This document shows, in pieces, positions 17,835-24,465 of a stretch of DNA of 64,000 nt. Each line of letters begins with the position of its first letter. Position 1 is the first letter of the stretch. Position numbers and translations under genes: made by a program. The notes under the pieces are model-generated. The model was not told where the DNA came from, did not search any database, and worked only from the letters and a program-made list of their open reading frames with translations. Source of the stretch: an uncultured Acetatifactor sp. (GTDB lineage: Bacteria; Bacillota; Clostridia; Lachnospirales; Lachnospiraceae); assembly GCA_934402375.1 (NCBI GenBank), contig CAKRUB010000003.1:62001-126000 (forward strand). Reading direction: 5' to 3'.

Positions 17835-17913
17835 GTATTCCTCCCATTTGCTCATTCAATTCTTCTTCGGGAATTAGTTCATCGGTGTACATCTCCATGT
17901 ATTTTTGCGAAAT
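17835..17913 (-). pseudogene. Possible large serine recombinase scrap
   Basis: A short stop-bounded frame reads SQKYMEMYTDELIPEEELN and then EQMGGIR before running into the spoIIID fragment. That wording resembles the helical linker of large serine recombinases from Clostridial mobile elements. It is only about 26 residues, so the call rests on pattern memory. If right, it is the remains of an integrase that sat at this junction. Confidence 0.4.
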
Positions 17914-17944
17914 TTACAAAGCTTGTAGCGTAATTATTTCAACA

Positions 17945-18718
17945 TTATAACATTTGTTGTGTCTCAATATTATACTTTTTTGCATCTATCCAGTCCATTA
18001 TTTGTATTTTATTTTCCTCTGACATATTTTTTCCAAAAATAATTTTCTTGGGTATTGGTACAGATATCAACTTTCCTTTTTCGCCATCTAGCACCCCAAG
18101 GGTTTTTGTAAAACACGCATATCTCCATTCCAATTGCTCACTCCATGGCTCTCCATTACTTCCCACTGAATATTTAGTAAATAATTGCATAAATATCATA
18201 TATTGCTTATTATTACATTCCCTTATATCCATTTCTCTTTTTAAAGAATACGAAACTGGCACAAGCAAAAGATTATTTGAATTCATTAATTCTACAAAAT
18301 CATATTCGATGCAAAATCCCTTGTATTCATTTGCATATTTTTTCCACATATATTCATTTTCTGAGTTTTCTGAAAACGAACACACTAGGCTATCCATTTT
18401 GCTTGTCTCAGCAATTGTAGAAACATCCCTTTTATACTTTGGATTTTTAAATTTTTCATTTTGAGTTGCCATCTTATCAATGACAGAACAAACGGCATCT
18501 ACATTCCTTATCCTAAATCTCGCATCTTCTTCATCATCAAGATATATAGCTCTACTAATCCATACTTTATTTTCTTTCAATGCATCAATATCCCGCTGCT
18601 CTCCTGCTCTATATTTGAACAAACTTTTGGGTGTATCAACCGCAAGCAGTTTATTCGCAATAGCTAGTTCATTATCCATCAAAGCATTAACAATCTCTCT
18701 TCTTAATTGTTCTTTCAT
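17945..18718 (-). CDS. DUF2971 family protein
   Basis: 257 residues. Matches the DUF2971 pattern: SLFKYRAGEQRDIDALKENK near residue 35, KVWISRAIYLDD, then LVCSFSENSENEYMWKKYA and GFCIEYDFVEL in the middle. The biochemical function of the family is not known to me; members are often found in accessory regions. ATG 18718 is preceded by AAGGGA; an ATG 33 bases upstream has no ribosome binding site. AT-rich like the rest of the cassette. It is the last gene of a minus-strand run behind the ATPase, RloB-like gene and a small ORF. Confidence 0.75.
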   Translation of the reverse strand: MKEQLRREIVNALMDNELAIANKLLAVDTPKSLFKYRAGEQRDIDALKENKVWISRAIYLDDEEDARFRIRNVDAVCSVIDKMATQNEKFKNPKYKRDVSTIAETSKMDSLVCSFSENSENEYMWKKYANEYKGFCIEYDFVELMNSNNLLLVPVSYSLKREMDIRECNNKQYMIFMQLFTKYSVGSNGEPWSEQLEWRYACFTKTLGVLDGEKGKLISVPIPKKIIFGKNMSEENKIQIMDWIDAKKYNIETQQML

Positions 18719-18773
18719 AACACATTCCCTTATTGTAATTCTTTTCAACATCTTATACGCATAAAACCATTCC

Positions 18774-18977
18774 TTATATTACCTGGTTTTTATTCTTTTC
18801 CTCCACTAATCTATGTGCCTTTCTCTTTGTCCAACAACTGCTCTTCAAAAAACTTATAACCTGTTGAATTCCTTTTTCTGACCGCAGAAGTTCGCATATT
18901 ACTCGCACATCATAAGGTATCGGTTGATAATAGACCCCATTTTCATTATAAGTTTTCATCACATGCCATATTGTCAT
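18774..18977 (-). CDS. Small ORF in the defence cassette
   Basis: 67 codons, MTIWHVMKTYNENGVYYQPI..., basic C-terminus. It starts 5 bases after the RloB-like gene stop, and a TAAGGTG overlapping that stop could serve as its ribosome binding site at short spacing. No family recognised and no membrane segment. Position and strand favour a real operon member, but the length leaves room for chance. Confidence 0.4.
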   Translation of the reverse strand: MTIWHVMKTYNENGVYYQPIPYDVRVICELLRSEKGIQQVISFLKSSCWTKRKAHRLVEEKNKNQVI

Positions 18978-18982
18978 GCACC

Positions 18983-19633
18983 TTATACACCCCTACCTCT
19001 TCTTTTAATCTCCCCCACCAGCCTATGCACCGTTGTCGCCGGACACATCTCTGATGGCTTCTTTTTACCTTCCCGTTCGCACTGCTCCAGCTTCTGTTGC
19101 GCTATTCGCATTGCCTTTTCCTCATTTCCCACACGGCAAATTTTTTCATACATCTTTTCATCTGCCTTGGAATACTTCTGACCCGTTTTATTCTCATATA
19201 CTCGTCCAAACTCAAAACAGCATGTCCATGAATCTTGAATTGCCGGCATCGCGCCAAAATAGGCATACATCCATATTTCAAAGCAGGGATTCGACCATCC
19301 CACTTGTATACCTCTTTTCTCTGCTTCAGTGATAATTTCATCATATCCTATTACTTGATCTCTGTCAAACACAATCCAAGGAATACGATATTGTGCCTCA
19401 TAGGCTGTGAGTTCCAAGCATTTATCAATCATACTTCTTGTCTTTGTTTCCACGACTTTAATGACAAGTTTATTTCTAACTTCTTCCGGCAATGATTGAT
19501 GCAGTCCTGTAAAAAAACAACGTTCTGTCCCTTCTGTGTCTGTAACGATCAAGTAATATCCCAATTCCGGTACTTTGAGCGTTCTTCTTTGTTCTCTGGA
19601 TTTTCTGTTTCCTGTTCTATCCCCTTTTGCCAT
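18983..19633 (-). CDS. RloB-like (AbiLii-type) TOPRIM-related protein
   Basis: 216 residues. RloB family features in order: basic N-terminus (GDRTGNRKSREQRR), YLIVTDTEGTERCFF (the TEG-x-E acidic motif), WIVFDRDQV (D-x-D) and SNPCFEIWMYAYF. The acidic E / DxD arrangement is that of a TOPRIM-like nuclease fold. RloB proteins pair with an AAA ATPase in RloA/RloB and AbiL-type defence modules. ATG 19633 has GGAGAGA upstream and overlaps the ATPase gene by 17 bases, so the two are translationally coupled. Target (DNA or RNA) and activator are not visible from sequence. Confidence 0.85.
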   Translation of the reverse strand: MAKGDRTGNRKSREQRRTLKVPELGYYLIVTDTEGTERCFFTGLHQSLPEEVRNKLVIKVVETKTRSMIDKCLELTAYEAQYRIPWIVFDRDQVIGYDEIITEAEKRGIQVGWSNPCFEIWMYAYFGAMPAIQDSWTCCFEFGRVYENKTGQKYSKADEKMYEKICRVGNEEKAMRIAQQKLEQCEREGKKKPSEMCPATTVHRLVGEIKRRGRGV

Positions 19634-20948
19634 GCTCAATCTCTCCGTTCCACTCGGTCGGTGCTGAACCTATATCCCCCGGGCATTGAGCACTCTTAAA
19701 CATATCAATACTCTTTAAGGTCGGAATAGCACCATACTTACCAATCAAATAATTTTTTTCATAGCTTTCATCCTTGCGGATACGCGCTCCATCCTCATCA
19801 ATAAAATCAGCAAGAGAATACAACATTGAAACGCCTCTGTCATCCTTTTCGACAAACCATATCTCATCACGACGCAGCAACTGATTAGACAATTGCCAAG
19901 TATCGTGCGTTGTAAACACAAGCTGTGCGTGATTAACGTTGATGTTCGGGTTTAGAAAAGTAAGCAAGAAATTTCTTACTAAAAGCGGATGCAGACGAGC
20001 ATTTAATTCATCAATGAAAAATACACTTCCCTTTTCCAGTACTTCCTGTAACTCCGGATAAAGAGCAAACATCTTCAATGTTCCCGCCGACTCTGCGCCT
20101 AAAGGTATCTCAGCCATCTCGTCAGAATCAATTTTCTTATGAAGTGCATTAATCTTATATTTTTCTTCTTTTGATTCACCATCACTTGGAACTTTTTCTA
20201 CTCTGAAATCCTTAATATGTTCATCAAAGGACGCAAAGTATTCTACTACCTTCTGCTGAACATTCTTATCATCCACGAAACCTCTCGGCAATCTGCGCGA
20301 TAAGAAAAAGTTAGTGACAGGGTCACCAAAATCAGCAAATTCATTTGTCAAAAACCAATCTCTGATTGCCTTACATTTGCTAATTTTTAACTTAGCTCCT
20401 AAAGAAGCAATCAACACCTGCTTTTCAAGCGCAATCTTTATATTATCCCTGCTGTTCTTCGGCAAGCCTGATAAATCTAATTCACTGTCAGAATTTCCAC
20501 GATAAAATACTGTACTGTACTTTCTAGCAGTCTTAGCCTTAGAATTCAGCCATTCCTCTGTTACACCCTCTTTATCAACGCAGAATCCATAATTATATGT
20601 CTTCTCGTTCTTATCTCCGGGAAGCGTAAAATATACTTCAAAACTTGATTCTGCATCCTCTGATGTAGAATCAAACAAAAACGGCGTTGGTCTATACTCC
20701 TCAAACTTCTCTTCCTCATCTCCATACTTGAAGGAATCCGCCACATACTCAGCCATATACTCAAATGCACTGTATATATTTGACTTACCACTTGCGTTTG
20801 CTCCATAAATAGCAGCAACTGGCAGTATCTTTTCACTTCCGATGGTCATAACTCTGTCAGAAAATTCTGTCATCTTTGTAGCAGACAAATCCAGAGTCGC
20901 CTCTTCTCTAAAGGATTTAAAATTTTTAAAATTAAATTGAATCAACAT
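19617..20948 (-). CDS. AAA ATPase of the AbiL/RloA type
   Basis: 443 residues of the AAA_15/AAA_21 (COG1106) ABC-like ATPases. N-terminus MLIQFNFKNFKSFREEATLD, Walker A GANASGKSN near residue 52, signature-like AESAGTLKMF near 305, Walker B VFFIDELNARLHP near 335, H-loop FTTHDTWQ near 370. These ATPases sense infection and control a partner effector, here the RloB-like protein encoded downstream. ATG 20948 is preceded by GAGG at 8 bases; the longer frame adds unsupported residues. First gene of the cassette, adjacent to the spoIIID terminator. Confidence 0.85.
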   Translation of the reverse strand: MLIQFNFKNFKSFREEATLDLSATKMTEFSDRVMTIGSEKILPVAAIYGANASGKSNIYSAFEYMAEYVADSFKYGDEEEKFEEYRPTPFLFDSTSEDAESSFEVYFTLPGDKNEKTYNYGFCVDKEGVTEEWLNSKAKTARKYSTVFYRGNSDSELDLSGLPKNSRDNIKIALEKQVLIASLGAKLKISKCKAIRDWFLTNEFADFGDPVTNFFLSRRLPRGFVDDKNVQQKVVEYFASFDEHIKDFRVEKVPSDGESKEEKYKINALHKKIDSDEMAEIPLGAESAGTLKMFALYPELQEVLEKGSVFFIDELNARLHPLLVRNFLLTFLNPNINVNHAQLVFTTHDTWQLSNQLLRRDEIWFVEKDDRGVSMLYSLADFIDEDGARIRKDESYEKNYLIGKYGAIPTLKSIDMFKSAQCPGDIGSAPTEWNGEIEHGKRG

Positions 20949-21074
20949 ACTTACTACCTCATTTTTCTTTCTATTCTCTATTATATACACTTTCGTCATA
21001 AAATCAACATATAAATGCGGTTTATTCTCATTTGCGCGTTGTTTTTTGATGATATAAGTTTTATTCCGACAAGC

Positions 21075-21118
21075 AAAATACCGTTTCCCGACCTGTCTCT
21101 TCGGTCAGAAAACGGTAT
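21075..21118 (-). terminator. spoIIID terminator
   Basis: On the minus strand ATACCGTTT and AAACGGTAT pair, with an inner GACC/GGTC helix, followed by TTTTG. It begins 3 bases past the spoIIID stop. An almost identical copy lies at 17673-17716 behind the spoIIID fragment. Confidence 0.88.
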
Positions 21119-21121
21119 CAT

Positions 21122-21373
21122 TCATGCCATATGTCTGTATTTTTCCCGCGTCGCCAACCCGCCCCGGATATGTCGCTCGGACTTATTGACGTCCAGCACC
21201 TGCCGCGCCTGCTTGGCAAGCGTCGGATCGATCTGCATGAGCCGGTCTGTGACATCCTTATGTACAGTGCTTTTTGACACCCCAAACGCCTTGGCTGTCT
21301 GCCGCACAGTGGCATTGGATTCAATGATATAATTCGCAATGCTGATAGCACGCTCTTCAATGTAATCCTTCAA
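21122..21373 (-). CDS. spoIIID: Sporulation transcription factor SpoIIID
   Basis: Mother-cell DNA-binding regulator that acts with sigma-E, 83 residues. Seen: KDYIEERAISIANYIIE, then the helix-turn-helix TVRQTAKAFGVSKSTVHKDV, and the basic C-terminus VLDVNKSERHIRGGLATREKY, all diagnostic for SpoIIID. I place the start at TTG 21373, seven bases after GAGGGG; it gives the family N-terminus [M]KDYIEER. A TTG 15 bases upstream is also open. The ribosome binding site is in the 3' arm of a long hairpin and a sigma-E-like promoter lies in the hairpin loop (separate entry). The gene stands at the edge of the defence cassette and fragments of it recur at 17671 and 24399. Confidence 0.93.
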   Translation of the reverse strand: MKDYIEERAISIANYIIESNATVRQTAKAFGVSKSTVHKDVTDRLMQIDPTLAKQARQVLDVNKSERHIRGGLATREKYRHMA

Positions 21374-21377
21374 AAGA

Positions 21378-21430
21378 ATACCCCTCAAGAATCTTTTTTA
21401 CAATGTATGAAAGATTCCCGAGGGGTATGC
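21378..21430 (-). promoter_or_regulatory. Sigma-E-like promoter nested in an RBS-sequestering hairpin upstream of spoIIID
   Basis: Two 19-nt arms (21410-21428 and 21378-21396) pair completely on the minus strand, with two G-U pairs, around a 13-nt loop. The spoIIID ribosome binding site GAGGGG is in the 3' arm. The loop contains CATACATT, a perfect match to the sigma-E -10 consensus CATACAHT; 14 bp upstream is GCATACC (5 of 7 to KMATATT). RNA started there would begin at about 21395, lack the 5' arm, and expose the ribosome binding site. Read-through RNA from the toxin gene would fold and hide it; the hairpin may also terminate that RNA. Confidence 0.75.
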
Positions 21431-21439
21431 AATGAATTG

Positions 21440-21781
21440 TTAATTTAGTTTGTTTATTCGCTTGATAATAGCCTGCCAATACATTCTATCCTTCAATACT
21501 CTGATAACCGTTACCGTTGTATCTTCAACAACGAAGGAAATCAAATATGTACTGTATGGCTTGTAATAAATTTCCAATCCTTCTATAATATAAATATATC
21601 CTGTTTTTTCGTACCCCTCCGCAAAAGGATCCAATGCTTTGATTACAGCCTTTATTTTTCTGGAAAAATTTTCCGCATATTCCCTATACATAAAAGTCTG
21701 CAATATATAAGTCTTCGTATTTTTAATATCTTGCAAAGCATCCTTCGACAAGACAATTTTATATTTTTTAGGTTTATCCAT
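21440..21781 (-). CDS. RelE/ParE-family toxin
   Basis: 113 residues. ParE/RelE fold features: YKIVLSKDALQDIKNTKTYI at the N-terminus, the helical hairpin AENFSRKIKAVIKALDPFAEG, then IYIIEGLEIYYKPYSTYLISF and VTVIRVLKDRMYWQAII, with the usual IxRxLxxxxxW-like end. The final YW-type C-terminus fits toxins of this branch. The antitoxin gene ends 3 bases upstream on the same strand. Target (gyrase or ribosome-bound mRNA) cannot be assigned. Its transcript runs into the hairpin at the spoIIID promoter. Confidence 0.85.
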   Translation of the reverse strand: MDKPKKYKIVLSKDALQDIKNTKTYILQTFMYREYAENFSRKIKAVIKALDPFAEGYEKTGYIYIIEGLEIYYKPYSTYLISFVVEDTTVTVIRVLKDRMYWQAIIKRINKLN

Positions 21782-21784
21782 ATA

Positions 21785-21955
21785 CTATATCTTGTCGATT
21801 TCCTCCCATGCTTCTTCAATGGTGTATACCTCACCATTTTTCATGCTCTGCACTCCTTTTGCCAACTCCTGATAGAGCGCATCGAAAGCATCTTTCTCCG
21901 TATAGTCATATGTGCGATTATTTACTGTTGTGTCTACTGCTGCTAATGGTGCCAT
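21785..21955 (-). CDS. Antitoxin of the RelE/ParE pair
   Basis: 56 residues, MAPLAAVDTTVNNRTYDYTE..., acidic, ending GEVYTIEEAWEEIDKI, the C-terminal toxin-wrapping style common in RelB/ParD-like partners of ParE toxins. ATG 21955 follows AAGGGAG. It lies directly before the toxin. Its start codon is inside the 3' end of the truncated blaR1 frame, showing that the toxin-antitoxin pair replaced the rest of that gene. Confidence 0.75.
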   Translation of the reverse strand: MAPLAAVDTTVNNRTYDYTEKDAFDALYQELAKGVQSMKNGEVYTIEEAWEEIDKI

Positions 21956-22467
21956 GGTATCACTCCCTTCCATTTTGCCATACGGGTGCCGGAAACGGTT
22001 TCCTCCATATGTTTTGAGCCATGATCGGAATTGTCCGGCGCACCGGCATCCGGGACGCCCCCAATGCTATCCATCACAGAATTTCCGTCTGCTTCTCCCG
22101 CCGGATCATTTTGTCCGTCAGAAATGTATTCCGAAATATGCGGCGTTACATCCGTTGTTTGATTCTGAGCCTGATTATCCTCATGCATGACAGTAAACTG
22201 CTCATCTGATACAAAGGTAATCTCTCCCGCATTCCTGTCTGCTGTATTCAACAAATTGAAAACCGAAAGCGTTGAAGAAAAGGAAAACGGGCACAGAAGT
22301 CTGAACAACACGATTCCCCACAATGCGTAGGAAAAAGTCTTGGGGGCTCTTTTTAACAGGAGACGTACAAGCATCACGATAATAATGATGATGCCGGCGG
22401 CAATACTCATATTCAAAATTCGGAAAGCAACCTGATTCACAATCATGGAACCAACTTTCTCCAACAT
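21943..22467 (-). pseudogene. Truncated BlaR1/MecR1-like M56 sensor
   Basis: 174 residues of what should be a 400-600-residue membrane sensor peptidase. The N-terminal membrane part is normal: ILNMSIAAGIIIIIVMLVRL, LLKRAPKTFSYALWGIVLFR, LCPFSFSSTLSVF. The zinc-binding HExxH and the extracellular domain are absent; a low-complexity acidic linker follows and the frame ends over the antitoxin start. AAGGAG precedes ATG 22467, 3 bases after the BlaI gene. It cannot cleave the repressor, so any regulation of BlaI by this protein is lost. Confidence 0.8.
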
Positions 22468-22470
22468 ACC

Positions 22471-22833
22471 CTATTTCTCCTTCTTTTCCTGAATGATGGA
22501 AATCAGTTCTTTGATCTCCGCTTCCGATAGCTTTTTTCTGGAAGTAAATGCCGCCACAAATGCAGGCAATGATCCCTGAAAAGCCTCCTCCACAAATTCT
22601 TCGCCTTGCATTCCGAAAAATTCATCTCTGGAGAGCACCGAGGAAACAATTCCGTTTACATTCTGAAAGATTCCTTTGTCGCACAGCTTCCGAAGGACAT
22701 TATATGTCGTCGGTCTTTTCCAATTCAGTTCTTTACTGCATATTTCCGCCAACTCTCTGGAGCCTATCGGTTCATTCCTCCAGATTATCTCGGCAAAACG
22801 CGTTTCCACTACCCCGATTTTTGAATCTCCCAT
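22471..22833 (-). CDS. BlaI/MecI-family repressor
   Basis: 120-residue winged-helix repressor. Seen: VETRFAEIIWRNEPIGSREL (first helices), KRPTTYNVLRKLCDKGIF (recognition helix and wing) and the dimerising C-terminus with SRDEFFGMQGEEF. ATG 22833 follows AGGAGG at 8 bases. Partner sensor gene blaR1, immediately downstream, is truncated. A perfect 7-7 inverted repeat 26 bp upstream (22859-22879) is the likely operator. No beta-lactamase gene is in the neighbourhood. Confidence 0.88.
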   Translation of the reverse strand: MGDSKIGVVETRFAEIIWRNEPIGSRELAEICSKELNWKRPTTYNVLRKLCDKGIFQNVNGIVSSVLSRDEFFGMQGEEFVEEAFQGSLPAFVAAFTSRKKLSEAEIKELISIIQEKKEK

Positions 22834-22858
22834 GTACGTTTTCCTCCTGTTTATTTCC

Positions 22859-22879
22859 AATAAACAATTACAGTTTATT
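22859..22879. promoter_or_regulatory. Candidate BlaI operator
   Basis: AATAAAC-N7-GTTTATT, a perfect dyad just upstream of the BlaI gene ribosome binding site; the centre contains TGTAATT. Confidence 0.5.
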
Positions 22880-22925
22880 CGGAACAAACAGCCTTGTCAA
22901 CACTTATTTTCCTCATTATGCTAAA

Positions 22926-22957
22926 AGCACTCCCTGATATCTACCCGAGAGTGCTCT
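22926..22957 (-). terminator. Terminator after the DUF2442 gene
   Basis: AGCACTC and GAGTGCT pair on the minus strand, followed by TTTTAG. It lies about 70 bases past the DUF2442 stop. Confidence 0.65.
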
Positions 22958-23028
22958 TGCTTCCGTTCTATTTAATTCTTCATACTTCGTTCTATATTGT
23001 TACTATCCTGTCCTATTTGAAAACATTA

Positions 23029-23337
23029 TTATCCTACTGCCGCACTTACATTCTTGGCTGTATATGGATAACTGTCGGCATACATAGTCTCCGGAGCAAT
23101 ATCAATATCTCCGTTCATCCATGTCATAACGCCATGAAAAATCTTAAAATCTTCTAATACCTTTTCATCTTTCAATGGGCTAAACGCAGAGCCCTTCAGC
23201 AGAGTTGTGTCAAAAAGTCTTTGCTCTCCCGTAGAAAATGTGAGCAATAACATACCCCCGCGTAAAACCTTTGCTTCTTTTATTTTGATATTCTGTGTTT
23301 TCTCTCCTGCGTAACATACATCGTCAATAATATACAT
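23029..23337 (-). CDS. DUF2442-like protein
   Basis: 102 residues, MYIIDDVCYAGEKTQNIKI..., with LLTFSTGEQRLFDTTLL and EDFKIFHGVMTWMNGDIDI, the layout of the DUF2442 beta-rich family. These are often paired with DUF4160 in putative toxin-antitoxin loci, but no DUF4160 gene is present here. ATG 23337 follows GGGAGG. The immediate upstream gene is a truncated acetyltransferase. Confidence 0.7.
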   Translation of the reverse strand: MYIIDDVCYAGEKTQNIKIKEAKVLRGGMLLLTFSTGEQRLFDTTLLKGSAFSPLKDEKVLEDFKIFHGVMTWMNGDIDIAPETMYADSYPYTAKNVSAAVG

Positions 23338-23401
23338 TCAAAGCACCTCCCATAATAATCTTTGTTTTTCTCTTGTTAACTCGCTTTTTCTCATATTTTC
23401 A

Positions 23402-23563
23402 TTATATCTTTATCCATTCTTCCGCAGACTTACTTGAATCAAGCAGCATACACCCTGCAAACTGGTCTTCGCTTTCCGCATCAAACGCTAATATCTCTTG
23501 ACAAAATTTCCATATGCCATCTGCGTATGTAGGATTTGCTTCGGTCATTTCGATTTGCTTCAT
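23402..23563 (-). pseudogene. Truncated GNAT acetyltransferase
   Basis: 53 codons, MKQIEMTEANPTYADGIWKF..., with the sentence SEDQFAGCMLLDSSKSAEEW typical of the N-terminus of a GNAT acetyltransferase group in Lachnospiraceae. AGGAG precedes the ATG, but the frame ends at TAA 23402 before the acetyl-CoA binding motif. The rest of the gene is missing. Too short for catalysis. Confidence 0.6.
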
Positions 23564-23586
23564 CAGATCATCTCCTTAACCACCAA

Positions 23587-24201
23587 TTAAATTTCAAAAT
23601 CCGGAATAACTCTATTTTCGACACACCTAAGGATATTTAATACCTCTCCCCTTGCTCTTTTGATACCTTCCGATGTATTCATCCAATTATCTCGCCTTGT
23701 ATTTTCATCATCAGCGGGACACGGAATTATCTCAATGTGTTCTGGGAATAGGTATCTTGCGAGAGCCAAACTTCGTCTCATATGATATGTTGTCGTTACC
23801 ATCAGTACCCTGCTCACTCGGTTTAGCCAAAATACTCTCTGCAATTCCATCATTGCACATAGAATATTTTCAACTGTATTTTGCGATATATTTTCTATAA
23901 TTATATTTGTTTCAGGAATACCTAATTGCAACGCTTTGTTTTTCATATGTTGCGCTTCCGTCATTTTTCCTTCCGCAAACTCTCTTAAAGCGCCTCCACA
24001 TAACATTACTTTATTGGATCTACCTGTATTATAAGCATTTGCCGCCACTGGAACTCTGTACTTGGCAGCTTTTATACTCCCTAAAACAATAATACAATCA
24101 ACTTCTTCTCCAGTATCGTTCAAATTCTCGAATAATATTCTATCAATTATGTCATTGGTCAAATCTGCCTCTGCAATTTTTGATACTCTCATATTTGCCA
24201 T
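23587..24201 (-). CDS. YdcF-like (DUF218) protein
   Basis: 204 residues of the DUF218/YdcF family. Seen: VDCIIVLGSIKAAKYRVPVA, ANAYNTGRSNKVMLCGGAL, TEAQHMKNKALQLGIPETNI, and LMVTTTYHMRRSLALARYLF, the conserved ligand-binding blocks. No membrane segment, so it is a soluble member. GAGGGAAAG precedes ATG 24201. Family members bind nucleotides or S-adenosylmethionine in isolated reports; no activity can be assigned here. Confidence 0.82.
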   Translation of the reverse strand: MANMRVSKIAEADLTNDIIDRILFENLNDTGEEVDCIIVLGSIKAAKYRVPVAANAYNTGRSNKVMLCGGALREFAEGKMTEAQHMKNKALQLGIPETNIIIENISQNTVENILCAMMELQRVFWLNRVSRVLMVTTTYHMRRSLALARYLFPEHIEIIPCPADDENTRRDNWMNTSEGIKRARGEVLNILRCVENRVIPDFEI

Positions 24202-24293
24202 CTTTCCCTCTATATATGTTGTATTTCTTTATTCTCGTTAATATATAAATCTTTCTATACCTTGGGCATACTGTACTTAACGCTACATTTCAC

Positions 24294-24334
24294 ATTATAC
24301 CAAAAACACCCTCAAGTTTCCACCTGAGAGTGCT
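24294..24334 (-). terminator. Terminator, repeated at 26719-26759
   Basis: On the minus strand CACTCTCAGG pairs with CTTGAGGGTG around TGGAAA, followed by TTTTTGG. The 41-bp unit recurs in the same orientation at 26719-26759 with three differences. It ends the transcript of the DeoR-type gene. Confidence 0.8.
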
Positions 24335-24398
24335 CTTACATTCCCCTATTCAATTACCCAAATCACCCTGCCTCCGCACCGTTCTAAACTGTTACAAT

Positions 24399-24465
24399 CT
24401 TATGTATACAGTGTTTTTCGCCCCCCGAACGCCTTGGCTGTCTGCCGCATAGTGGCGTTGGACTC
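24399..24465 (-). pseudogene. Internal scrap of spoIIID
   Basis: About 66 bp corresponding to 21257-21322, the helix-turn-helix coding part of spoIIID. Longest identical run GCCTTGGCTGTCTGCCGCA. It carries a 2-bp insertion and several substitutions, so it is older than the fragment at 17671. It directly abuts the stop codon of the DeoR-type regulator. Confidence 0.8.

Noticed and set aside
17716..17898. 60-codon open frame across the spoIIID fragment
   Set aside because: It joins a recombinase-like scrap to spoIIID sequence read in the wrong frame; chance chimaera, not a gene.
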